Shown here one piece after another: positions 1-5,465 of a stretch of 9,148 bases of DNA. Source of the stretch: JBBTYG01 sp964483045. Its GTDB lineage: Bacteria; Patescibacteriota; Minisyncoccia; UBA6257; 2-01-FULL-56-20. The notes under the pieces were generated by a model. That model worked only from the letters and a program-made list of their open reading frames with translations, was not told the origin of the DNA and made no database searches. How positions within the stretch are numbered: the stretch's first letter is position 1; each line of letters begins with the position of its first letter. Both the position numbers and the translations under genes were made by a program. The stretch covers positions 1 to 9,148 of the forward strand of contig CAYZZK010000032.1 of the NCBI GenBank assembly GCA_964483045.1, written 5' to 3'.

Positions 1-394
1 CCTTGATTGCTCGCGGGCTCGAGCGGTTCTCCACCAATGCTCCGCATTGGAATTTCCAATTTCCAAAATGATCAATTTCCAAACGTTTGGAAATTTCTGT
101 TTGTTTGGAATTTGGAAATTCTCCCAGTGCGAAGCACTGATAGCACGACCTTGCACCCAGTAAGGATTTAGCCGTTTCATCTCCACTTTTTTATCCCTAT
201 CGCGGAGTTGAGCCACCTAGCTTGGGATTGGGCTCTCCCTCGGCTTTCGCCTCGGGACGTCACTGATCGCACCTCTATTCTTGCGAACGACGGCCGTTAG
301 CCGCTACTTTTCCTCCAACCGAAGTCGGAGAAGGTGTCCGGACTTTCCTCTCTTCATCCTTGCGAACAAAGAGTAACCATCCGAATTACCAGCA
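1..394 (-). ncRNA. rnpB: RNase P RNA (bacterial type A-like), 3' end beyond window
   Basis: This is the catalytic RNA of RNase P, which removes 5' leaders from precursor tRNAs. Read on the minus strand, the conserved CR-I block GAGGAAAGUCCGGAC lies at 350-336. It is followed by a GGCUAACGGCC hairpin typical of P8 (around 305-290) and a CR-II/III-like GGUGCGAUCAGUGACG block (around 272-257). The L15/CR-IV-like block GGGUGCAAGGUCGU is at 158-145, and a GGU is present near 36-33, at the place expected for the tRNA-CCA-binding GGU. CCGCUCGAGCCCGCGAGCAA then leads towards P18. The terminal CR-V (AGAUGAAUGAC-like) would lie beyond position 1. A P2 stem, CUCUU/AAGAG, brackets P3 just before CR-I. 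The 5' end near 394 is inferred from a promoter-like pair upstream. The P16/P17 region is enlarged by an AT-rich hairpin (50-121). Confidence 0.9.
50..121. repeat. Palindromic AT-rich stem-loop inserted within RNase P RNA
   Basis: Arms 50-67 and 104-121 are reverse complements over 17 of 18 positions: GAATTTCCAA pairs with TTGGAAATTC and TTCCAAA with TTTGGAA, with one T/T mismatch. They enclose a perfect 22-nt palindrome at 74-95 (AATTTCCAAA, CG, TTTGGAAATT). The whole folds as one long hairpin and repeats the unit TTTCCAA/TTGGAAA. It is flanked by two short GC-richer hairpins: 34-50 (CCAATGC/GCATTGG) and 125-139 (CAGTGC/GCACTG). Its base composition differs strongly from the surrounding RNase P RNA. 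It sits where P16/P17 are expected, a region that tolerates length change. It may be an inserted repeat or a lineage-specific helix extension. Confidence 0.75.
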
Positions 395-400
395 AGAAAC

Positions 401-429
401 ATGATAACATCAAAATCCTCAAAATGCAA
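401..429 (-). promoter_or_regulatory. Putative promoter of the RNase P RNA gene
   Basis: On the minus strand a -35-like TTGCAT (429-424) and a -10-like TATCAT (406-401, five of six matches to TATAAT) are separated by exactly 17 bp. This puts the transcription start near 394, about 45 nt before CR-I, which leaves room for P1-P3. The -35 match is only moderate. Confidence 0.45.
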
Positions 430-464
430 TATGTTAGCTCGGCGTAATTTTGAATCAAAGTGGA

Positions 465-596
465 AGCCCTCATTCCGAAAGGGGTTATCGGACGAATGAA
501 GATGAGGACCTGCCCGAATGACTGGTGTCATTCAGTCGGGCGGGGATACAGAGCATTTTTAGTAAAAAATGACCCGTCCCTTTCGGAATGAGGGCT
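465..596. repeat. 132-bp inverted-repeat structure with 19-bp perfect arms
   Basis: The left arm AGCCCTCATTCCGAAAGGG (465-483) is the exact reverse complement of the right arm at 578-596. The 94-bp interior holds two further foldbacks. One is GC-rich at about 510-540 (GCCCGA/TCGGGC outside, ATGAC/GTCAT inside around a TGGT loop). The other is AT-rich at about 554-571 (CATTTTT/AAAAATG). No open reading frame worth calling is inside. Possible readings are a small non-autonomous MITE-like element, a structured RNA, or a repeat typical of this genome. No clear target-site duplication is visible next to the arms. Confidence 0.7.
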
Positions 597-707
597 GGAA
601 CGTCTTGCTGGTTTTTTGTTTTCGGAGTAAAAAGAAAGCAGTCAACTTAACAAAGAAGCGGCGCTTGGGATGTCATTCCACTCGCCCTTTGCAACTCGGA
701 GAAAATT
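597..707. other. Intergenic leader region before the 708 gene
   Basis: There is no gene here. A weak plus-strand promoter-like pair can be proposed: TTGCTG at about 605-610 and TAAAAA 17 bp downstream. A GGAG ribosome-binding core lies about 8 nt before the ATG at 708. No tRNA or other structured RNA was recognised. Confidence 0.3.
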
Positions 708-1289
708 ATGCCTAATACAACTCACGCTGAAATACCAGACGAGCCCGGATCGGTCGAAGGAACTCTCGATGCACTCGAGACGGTGATCGCCGTAGAAATC
801 CAGGAGATTAGAAAGGAAAAAGAAGCGCGTGCACAGCGAGAAGCTAGACAAAAAGCCGAAAAAGCCAGAAGTGACGGCGCGAGAATAGCGAAAATCACGG
901 CAATGCTCTTGAGGACGAACACAGTGCTTGAACTTGCTCTAAAAAATTCTCCTACACTAGATACAATCGTGCGCGCAGAGTGGAAGGAAAATTGGCAAAT
1001 GGTATGGTCGACCAATCTTGGTTCCGCGCTTGCCTTATGGAAAGAAGATTCCGCCGAACCTCCGTCGGCAGCAATTTGTCTCTCTAAACATAAACGTTGG
1101 GCCGAATTGGAAACCAACCAAATTCTCGCAATCGACCTGTTTTGGCGTCCAGCGTCAGTGGGAGACATAATTCATGAAGTACATCTATCCTGTTTCCCCA
1201 ACCTCCCCGAAACTTTCGACGCGCAGCTTCAAAAACTCGCCAATCCAGTCGAGCTTACTAAGTCCATAGTTCGAGCCTTGTACGCTTAA
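708..1289 (+). CDS. Hypothetical protein with N-terminal charged coiled coil
   Basis: This 193-aa protein is not recognised. Residues 1-20 are acidic and probably disordered. Residues about 21-63 form a long helix very rich in K, E, R and A (IQEIRKEKEARAQREARQKA), compatible with a coiled coil. The rest (about 64-193) reads as a compact alpha/beta domain with several tryptophans (W92, W96, W100, W111, W131, W146). No signal peptide, membrane segment or catalytic motif is visible. The ATG at 708 follows CTCGGAGAAAATT, which gives a plausible Shine-Dalgarno sequence. The gene stands alone between the inverted-repeat region and its own terminator. Codon use looks coding and the antisense frames look like shadows. 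A function cannot be assigned. Confidence 0.75.
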   Translation: MPNTTHAEIPDEPGSVEGTLDALETVIAVEIQEIRKEKEARAQREARQKAEKARSDGARIAKITAMLLRTNTVLELALKNSPTLDTIVRAEWKENWQMVWSTNLGSALALWKEDSAEPPSAAICLSKHKRWAELETNQILAIDLFWRPASVGDIIHEVHLSCFPNLPETFDAQLQKLANPVELTKSIVRALYA

Positions 1290-1314
1290 CCGTATAATTT
1301 CGAAAGCCAAATTT

Positions 1315-1343
1315 AAGCCGCTCCGCACACGGGGCGGCTTTTT
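1315..1343 (+). terminator. Rho-independent terminator after the 708-1289 gene
   Basis: The stem AAGCCGCTCC/GGGGCGGCTT has 10 pairs including one G-U. Its loop is GCACAC and a run of five T follows. It starts 25 nt after the stop codon. Confidence 0.85.
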
Positions 1344-1398
1344 ACATTTGGCAGCAAAGCCACGCAAGAACGGTCAGCCCAGTTCCCAAAATAAAATA

Positions 1399-1424
1399 CC
1401 GAGGGAAAAACGCTCTTCCCTCGG
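1399..1424 (-). terminator. Terminator of the small cysteine-rich gene
   Basis: A perfect 9-bp stem CCGAGGGAA/TTCCCTCGG (1399-1407 with 1416-1424) has an 8-nt loop. On the minus strand it is followed by the T-rich TATTTTATTTT. It begins directly after the TAA stop at 1428-1430, as expected for a minus-strand terminator. Confidence 0.8.
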
Positions 1425-1427
1425 TTA

Positions 1428-1628
1428 TTATTCGACTGCTATCAGTCTGCCGCCGACCAATACTTCCCCGAATCTCTTCTGGAACTCTTCCGGCGTTAAA
1501 TTCAGGAGTTCATCGTAGAGTCCTTTGAGCATGCAGGCCTGGTCGCAATACGTCTTGCCGTCGAGGACGACGCACTCTATCCCGTCGGGCGTTTTCTTGC
1601 AATGGGGGTTTTGACAAAATACAGTCAA
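1428..1628 (-). CDS. Small cysteine-rich, probably zinc-binding protein
   Basis: This 66-aa protein has five cysteines in its first half: C5-x4-C10, C19, and C28-x3-C32, with H9 as another possible ligand. That pattern suggests a treble-clef or zinc-ribbon-like knuckle. The second half is a short amphipathic helix region (LYDELLNLTPEEFQKRFGEV). The start is TTG at 1628: no ATG fits, and a near-perfect AAAGGAGG lies 8 nt upstream, which fixes the start. A TGGTATAAT extended -10 lies further upstream. The gene is monocistronic with its own terminator. The family is not recognised; a role as a small nucleic-acid- or protein-binding adaptor is a guess. Confidence 0.8.
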   Translation of the reverse strand: MTVFCQNPHCKKTPDGIECVVLDGKTYCDQACMLKGLYDELLNLTPEEFQKRFGEVLVGGRLIAVE

Positions 1629-1663
1629 GGTAAAAACCTCCTTTCCAAATGAATGCTGACTAA

Positions 1664-1672
1664 ATTATACCA
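1664..1672 (-). promoter_or_regulatory. Extended -10 promoter of the small cysteine-rich gene
   Basis: The minus strand reads TGGTATAAT, a perfect -10 hexamer (1669-1664) with the TG extension. The -35 position (TACACG) is poor, as is common when the extended -10 is present. Transcription would start near 1657, giving a leader of about 28 nt that contains AAAGGAGG. Confidence 0.7.
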
Positions 1673-1715
1673 TTTCCACACCCCGGCGTGTAGAATATTT
1701 CCTACTGCTCGTTCA

Positions 1716-2351
1716 TTAACTTGAATGAAATCCTAAATCCGCCGGATTATCAGCACCGGAAATGCGGATCACTTCCCCGCCTTGCTCCTCAAACTTCTTC
1801 CGGAGCGCCGCCACTTCGTGCGCAAGCTCAAACGTCTCTTCTTGCACATCCTTCTTTATGCGCCATTTGCTCCAAAAATCTATGATGAGTGAGCTGTCTC
1901 CAAACACGTTCCTAATCCCTTCTTTCATCGCAATTTCTATTGCATATTTGCATGCCAAAAGTTCTCCGTAATTATTCGTCGCTTCTGCTCCCACCTCGTG
2001 CTTCAAGAAACGATTCAGCTCCGATTTCGGCAAAACTTTGTGCAAGAGATTTTTCCCGCGCTCATCGGTTACGCTGATCTCAACCCCCTTCCCGCGCCCC
2101 GTGCCGGCGTCGAAGTAAATCCCCTTTTCCAGTTTTTGAACGGACTTTATCTCGTACCGTGCCCCAAGCCGCAGCCATTCTTCCGCTTCTTCCCGAGTTT
2201 TAAAACCGCGGTACCGCGCGCCCACTTGCCCGCTTACGATGCGCTCGCATTCTAACCATCCCTCCGCGATTCCCTTGAGCTTTTTTGCGGGCACCAGATA
2301 CGCATAAAACTTTTTTTTACTTTTGGATGAGAAAAGGGCTGGAACCGTCAT
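1716..2351 (-). CDS. rnhA: Ribonuclease H (RNase HI type) with N-terminal viroplasmin-like domain
   Basis: RNase H cleaves the RNA strand of RNA-DNA hybrids. Residues about 13-62 match the Cauli_VI/viroplasmin-type hybrid-binding domain found at the N-terminus of eukaryotic-type RNase H1 (KKFYAYLVP, WLECERIVSG, GARYRGFKTREEAEEWL). Residues about 76-211 form the RNase H fold. Probable metal-binding residues are D81 (YFDAG), E130 (NYGELLA), D152 (GDSS) and D205 (NPADLG, with D201 nearby), the usual D-E-D-D set. The 211-aa length fits a two-domain enzyme. The ATG overlaps the stop of the upstream DHH gene as ATGA, so translation is probably coupled. No convincing terminator follows. The family assignment is firm; which RNase H duties it performs in this cell is not visible. 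Confidence 0.9.
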   Translation of the reverse strand: MTVPALFSSKSKKKFYAYLVPAKKLKGIAEGWLECERIVSGQVGARYRGFKTREEAEEWLRLGARYEIKSVQKLEKGIYFDAGTGRGKGVEISVTDERGKNLLHKVLPKSELNRFLKHEVGAEATNNYGELLACKYAIEIAMKEGIRNVFGDSSLIIDFWSKWRIKKDVQEETFELAHEVAALRKKFEEQGGEVIRISGADNPADLGFHSS

Positions 2352-3349
2352 CTATTATTTACATATTCAACAATTTCTTCGACTGCCGCCTGAACCGCCC
2401 GCCGCGTTTTGAATTCCGCGCCCCCTGCGACTGCGTGCCCTCCGCCGCCGTACCGGCGAAGAAATTGGCCGATATCGATGCCGTCCTTCGGCCGATGCCA
2501 CGGATTCGATCCCCAACCTAAGGCGAACGATTTCCCGTGCCCGACAAAACTCATCGCGTACGGCAATTTCGGATACAGGTGATAGGGCGCAAAACGCAGC
2601 CGGAGATATTTCCCCGATGTGCGATCCACCACCATGATGCGGCCCTGAACTGGCAGACTTTTATAATACGCCAAGCTCGTTTTTATTTGTTTCCTTACCT
2701 TTCGAAGAACTCGCGTAACGCGGGGCAGCGCTGCGATTTTCACCATCGGTTTTTCAGCGAGAAGCCGAATCAATCGCTTCGCTTCGGCTTTATTTCCTTC
2801 TGTCGCCTCAATATACCAATCGAGCTTGAGCGCCGGCTCCTTCATCTCAATCGGCTGCTGCGGCGATTTGTATTTAGCATGGTCAATCACGTCAAGCCAT
2901 TTCGCAAGTTCCTTGATGTGTCGTGGCGGTTGATAACCAAAATGGCGCCGCAATTCGCGAAGCACCTGCCCGCAGCACGAAGGATAGGCCGGATCCCAAT
3001 GCTGAAACCCCGACATATTGACACCTCCTGCCACGCGGAATTTTTTGCGGGAAAACGCTCGTGCCGCACGCGGAAACGCATTAAAAGTCGTCGGGTGATG
3101 ATCAAACCAAAATACCGCCTTCGGGTGATGGAGAAAATCTACCACGATCGCCGGATATCGCTTCCCCGTGAGTAACTTGTGCCGCTCAAAAAAATCAATG
3201 CGTTGCCACTCAGACCTCAATTCGTAATTTACGGGCGTAAAGTGCGCGATCGTATCGCCTCGGCTCCGCAAAAAATCCAGCATCACCGCCGCGGATGCCC
3301 GTCCGTCAAAATCATTATGAAAATAAATGTCATACGTCATCGTCCTCAT
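2348..3349 (-). CDS. DHH/DHHA1 family phosphoesterase
   Basis: This 333-aa protein belongs to the DHH superfamily of metal-dependent phosphoesterases (RecJ, NrnA nanoRNase, pyrophosphatase and exopolyphosphatase relatives). Counting from the ATG at 3349, motif I is HNDFDG (11-16), a VVDF aspartate is D71, and the DHH motif is FDHHPT (82-87). A later aspartate motif is LDVIDHAKY. The DHHA1 substrate-binding signature YGGGGHAVAGG lies at 300-310, near the C-terminus. The reading frame is open further upstream, but that extension overlaps the divergent gene and lacks domain content. The ATG at 3340 (330 aa) is an almost equal choice. It is first in an operon with RNase H. A role in degrading short RNA or hybrid products is inferred from that partner. 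No membrane segment is seen, so it is probably cytosolic. Confidence 0.88.
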   Translation of the reverse strand: MRTMTYDIYFHNDFDGRASAAVMLDFLRSRGDTIAHFTPVNYELRSEWQRIDFFERHKLLTGKRYPAIVVDFLHHPKAVFWFDHHPTTFNAFPRAARAFSRKKFRVAGGVNMSGFQHWDPAYPSCCGQVLRELRRHFGYQPPRHIKELAKWLDVIDHAKYKSPQQPIEMKEPALKLDWYIEATEGNKAEAKRLIRLLAEKPMVKIAALPRVTRVLRKVRKQIKTSLAYYKSLPVQGRIMVVDRTSGKYLRLRFAPYHLYPKLPYAMSFVGHGKSFALGWGSNPWHRPKDGIDIGQFLRRYGGGGHAVAGGAEFKTRRAVQAAVEEIVEYVNNR

Positions 3350-3387
3350 TTTCTCATAACTCGATAATTCTCGAAAGCTGCTCGCTA

Positions 3388-3416
3388 TTGACTTCCTGCG
3401 ACGACTATTGTTTAAT
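3388..3416 (+). promoter_or_regulatory. Sigma-70-type promoter of the AAA+ activator gene
   Basis: TTGACT (3388-3393) and TTTAAT (3411-3416) each match five of six consensus bases and are separated by the optimal 17 bp. Transcription would start near 3423, giving a 5' leader of about 54 nt before the ATG at 3477. The activator gene itself thus seems to be read by the housekeeping sigma factor. A second -10-like GATAAT lies at about 3431-3436. Confidence 0.65.
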
Positions 3417-3476
3417 GGGGCTAGGTCCCTGATAATAAAGAATGAACACGGGAAAAATAAAACGAAAGGAAAACTT

Positions 3477-4490
3477 ATGGAAACGACTTCCGAGCCCGCT
3501 ACTATTAGTGTAGCTTTGTGCAAGCGCTGCAGGCGCAAGCCAGTACGAACCCAGAAGTTATGCCGTTTCTGCTATAGGCAGTTTTTGAAGAAAAGAAAGC
3601 TCTACGGCGAGCTCTCGGTTCCAGATTTTATTCGGCGTTTTCCTTCAATATGGATGCAGGGAAAATTACCGAATGGATTGAAGCCAGCGGTTGGCGACGA
3701 AACGAACATCGTGCTTTTTCCTCAAGCCGAAAGCCAAGTCCAAGCGTTCGTGATACATAGCCCGAAAATGCAGCATCTGGCGAATCTTATCGGGCAAATG
3801 GCACAGACGAATGCCACCGTACTCATCACGGGAGAGACGGGGACGGGCAAAGGCCTTCTCGCCCGCGAAATCCACGAAAGGAGCGCGCAGCGCCACCGAG
3901 AATTCGTGGTTGTTGACTGCGCAGGATTGAGCCAAGAGATCGTCGAAAGCGAGCTCTTTGGGCACGAGCGAGGCGCTTTCACCGGCGCTACTGAATCTAA
4001 GAAAGGGCTCTGCGAACTCGCTCACGGCGGTACGCTGTTTCTCGATGAAATATCCGAGCTGCCGTACAGCATGCAGGCGAAACTGCTTCGCGTGCTAGAG
4101 GAAAGACACATCCGACAAGTGGGCGGCCTACACTACCGTTCCGTGGATATACGAGTGATAGCCGCCACGAATCAAAACCTGGAGGAATTAGTGGCGCAGA
4201 AAAGATTCCGCGCCGATCTTTTTTACCGCCTGAATGTGCTCGAATTGCCGATACCTCCCCTCCGGGAACGACCGGAGGACATTCCGGTCCTGGTGGAACA
4301 CTTCAGGCGCGGATTGAAAAAACCGCCCGGCTTCCCGCCCGACGTTCTCGAACTCTTTGGCCGACACAGGTGGCCCGGGAACGTTCGGGAACTTAGAAAC
4401 GTCATTCAGCGGTGCTCGGCTCTCTCAACCGATACCGTAAACATCCAACACTTGCCGGGGCATTTCGCTACCGCCCTGGCCAGCGCCTAA
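3477..4490 (+). CDS. Sigma-54-type AAA+ transcriptional activator with N-terminal Cys4 module, no Fis HTH
   Basis: This 337-aa bacterial enhancer-binding-protein-like ATPase has an unusual architecture. Residues 15-32 form C-x2-C-x10-C-x2-C, followed by a basic stretch (FLKKRKLYG) like a small zinc-ribbon DNA-binding module. A linker runs to about 90. The AAA+ domain (about 92-330) has Walker A GETGTGKG (119-126), the sigma-54-contacting loop GAFTGA (166-171), Walker B GGTLFLDEI (D190, E191), an arginine-finger region RADLFYRL (245-252), PPLRERPEDI, and the WPGNVREL sensor II region (299-306). Known activators mostly end in a Fis-type helix-turn-helix; here the chain stops soon after the AAA+ lid. 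The chosen ATG has AAAGGA 7 nt upstream; an upstream ATG at 3408 lies in the promoter. Targets are unknown, and rpoN is not visible here. Confidence 0.88.
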   Translation: METTSEPATISVALCKRCRRKPVRTQKLCRFCYRQFLKKRKLYGELSVPDFIRRFPSIWMQGKLPNGLKPAVGDETNIVLFPQAESQVQAFVIHSPKMQHLANLIGQMAQTNATVLITGETGTGKGLLAREIHERSAQRHREFVVVDCAGLSQEIVESELFGHERGAFTGATESKKGLCELAHGGTLFLDEISELPYSMQAKLLRVLEERHIRQVGGLHYRSVDIRVIAATNQNLEELVAQKRFRADLFYRLNVLELPIPPLRERPEDIPVLVEHFRRGLKKPPGFPPDVLELFGRHRWPGNVRELRNVIQRCSALSTDTVNIQHLPGHFATALASA

Positions 4491-4516
4491 AAAAGCGAGG
4501 CGCAGAAAACATCATC

Positions 4517-4552
4517 AAAGCCCGATCGGAAACCGATCGGGCTTTGTAATTT
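4517..4552 (+). terminator. Terminator of the AAA+ activator gene
   Basis: A perfect 13-bp stem AAAGCCCGATCGG/CCGATCGGGCTTT (4517-4529 with 4533-4545) has an AAA loop and is followed by GTAATTTTAT. The T tract is interrupted, but the stem is strong. It begins 27 nt after the TAA stop. Confidence 0.8.
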
Positions 4553-4610
4553 TATATAAAGTTTTTATTTGTACGTTTTCTCGTTTCGACGCTCGTTATC
4601 CTTTCGCCGG

Positions 4611-4644
4611 AAAAGAAAAGCAGGGAACGAAACTGTTCCCTGCT
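4611..4644 (-). terminator. Terminator of the MazG-like tandem gene
   Basis: A 10-bp stem AGCAGGGAAC/GTTCCCTGCT (4619-4628 with 4635-4644) has a 6-nt loop and on the minus strand is followed by TTTTCTTTT. It sits just downstream of the TAG stop at 4664-4666 and faces the activator's terminator. Confidence 0.85.
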
Positions 4645-4663
4645 CTATTGTCTACTAAAAAAC

Positions 4664-5380
4664 CTATTGCACTAAGTGAATGGTCGGCACGTGAGTAATT
4701 CGGCCGTGCACGACTGCAAATTTCCTGCACCCGCATGGATTGCCCTTGCAGTATGGACAACCCCGTTTGTATAAAGCGCGCACCCCTTTCTCAAGATCCA
4801 CATTCAAAATGATGCTCACAGCGAAAACCCACGCTGTCACATCGGCAATTTCCATCCCATATTCGCGCTCGATTTCTTGCGCGGTCCGACCGATGGAAGA
4901 ACCGGCGAGGATGTGATGAACCTCCGCAATTTCCGTGAAGAGCCGGTCAAAGGTATCTGCGACACCTCTTTCCCGATTGTTTTGGCCGTATAATTCATCG
5001 AGATGCTTCTGCCAATCCTTTATGCTCCAGGCAAGTTGTCGTCGCGTTACGTGGTTGGCCGTGTGTTGTGCCCTCTTTTCCGATAAGCAACTGCAGGGTT
5101 TTGCATGGCAATATCCGCATCTCTCGGCAGGATACTTAAGGCAAAGATAGTACGCGAGTGACGGAAAACGGAAATGATCCACCACCGCGTAGGTCCATGC
5201 GAGCACATGCGCTAACGCCCGCGCCTGTTTCTTTTCAGATCGCTTTTTCCGTATCGCGTCTTGCAACGACCGAACCGCCACCACCAAGAGACCGAGTCTT
5301 TCCTGCAAACTGGTGATATACACGGCGTTATTGCGACCGTAGATGTGGCGAAAATGCTCCGACCATTGATCCAGAGTCAT
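4664..5380 (-). CDS. Tandem MazG-like (all-alpha NTP-pyrophosphohydrolase-like) protein with two Cys4 motifs
   Basis: This 238-aa protein consists of two tandem copies of one unit of about 120 residues. Each begins W-x2-H-(F/L)-x2-(I/L)-YG-x-NN (W6-N18 and W123-N135) and ends in C-x2-C-x4-C-x-C (C88, C91, C96, C98 and C208, C211, C216, C218), a likely zinc site. The second copy keeps a MazG/dUTPase-like metal signature: E150-I-A-E153, then E177-I-A-D180 in a helical segment. The first copy has lost these acids (LGLLVVAV, ALAHVLAW), so it is probably a non-catalytic or dimer-forming partner. The start ATG has AAAGGA 5 nt upstream. The MazG-like call rests on the ExxE/ExxD pattern and helical content and is not certain. 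If correct, it would hydrolyse non-canonical or other nucleoside triphosphates. Confidence 0.8.
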   Translation of the reverse strand: MTLDQWSEHFRHIYGRNNAVYITSLQERLGLLVVAVRSLQDAIRKKRSEKKQARALAHVLAWTYAVVDHFRFPSLAYYLCLKYPAERCGYCHAKPCSCLSEKRAQHTANHVTRRQLAWSIKDWQKHLDELYGQNNRERGVADTFDRLFTEIAEVHHILAGSSIGRTAQEIEREYGMEIADVTAWVFAVSIILNVDLEKGVRALYKRGCPYCKGNPCGCRKFAVVHGRITHVPTIHLVQ

Positions 5381-5429
5381 GGCTTTCCTTTCGTTCCCTT
5401 TTGTTGAATGTCAAAACTGCTATGCCCCT

Positions 5430-5458
5430 AGACTAGGGCAGGGCAAGGAGCCTGTCAA
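5430..5458 (-). promoter_or_regulatory. Possible promoter of the MazG-like gene
   Basis: On the minus strand a perfect TTGACA (5458-5453) is followed after 17 bp by TAGTCT (5435-5430), a weak -10. Transcription would start near 5423, about 43 nt before the ATG. A small hairpin (CCCTA/TAGGG, 5426-5438) overlaps the -10. A second TTGACA at 5414-5409 has only the Shine-Dalgarno sequence at -10 spacing and was not preferred. Confidence 0.4.
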
Positions 5459-5465
5459 TGAAGCC

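Noticed and set aside
304..531. Minus-strand 75-aa reading frame next to and inside rnpB
   Set aside because: Its C-terminal third is the conserved 5' part of RNase P RNA and its N-terminus lies inside the inverted-repeat structure. No ribosome-binding site or family resemblance was seen.
722..1168. Minus-strand 148-aa frame opposite the 708-1289 gene
   Set aside because: Serine- and alanine-rich shadow translation of the coiled-coil region, with no start signals.
2537..3175. Plus-strand 212-aa open frame
   Set aside because: It is antisense to the DHH phosphoesterase, whose motifs are unambiguous. The translation is rich in R, H and F with no domain pattern.
3408..3476. Upstream start (ATG 3408) for the AAA+ activator
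   Set aside because: It lies within the promoter, overlapping the spacer and -10 element, and lacks a Shine-Dalgarno sequence. The ATG at 3477 has one.
3350..3538. N-terminal extension of the DHH gene to an ATG at 3538
   Set aside because: It would overlap the promoter and start of the divergent activator, adds a hydrophobic stretch with no match to the family, and precedes the natural start just before motif I.
5409..5414. Minus-strand TTGACA close to the MazG-like gene
   Set aside because: The sequence at -10 distance is the ribosome-binding site, with no TATAAT-like match. The upstream TTGACA at 5458-5453 is a better candidate.
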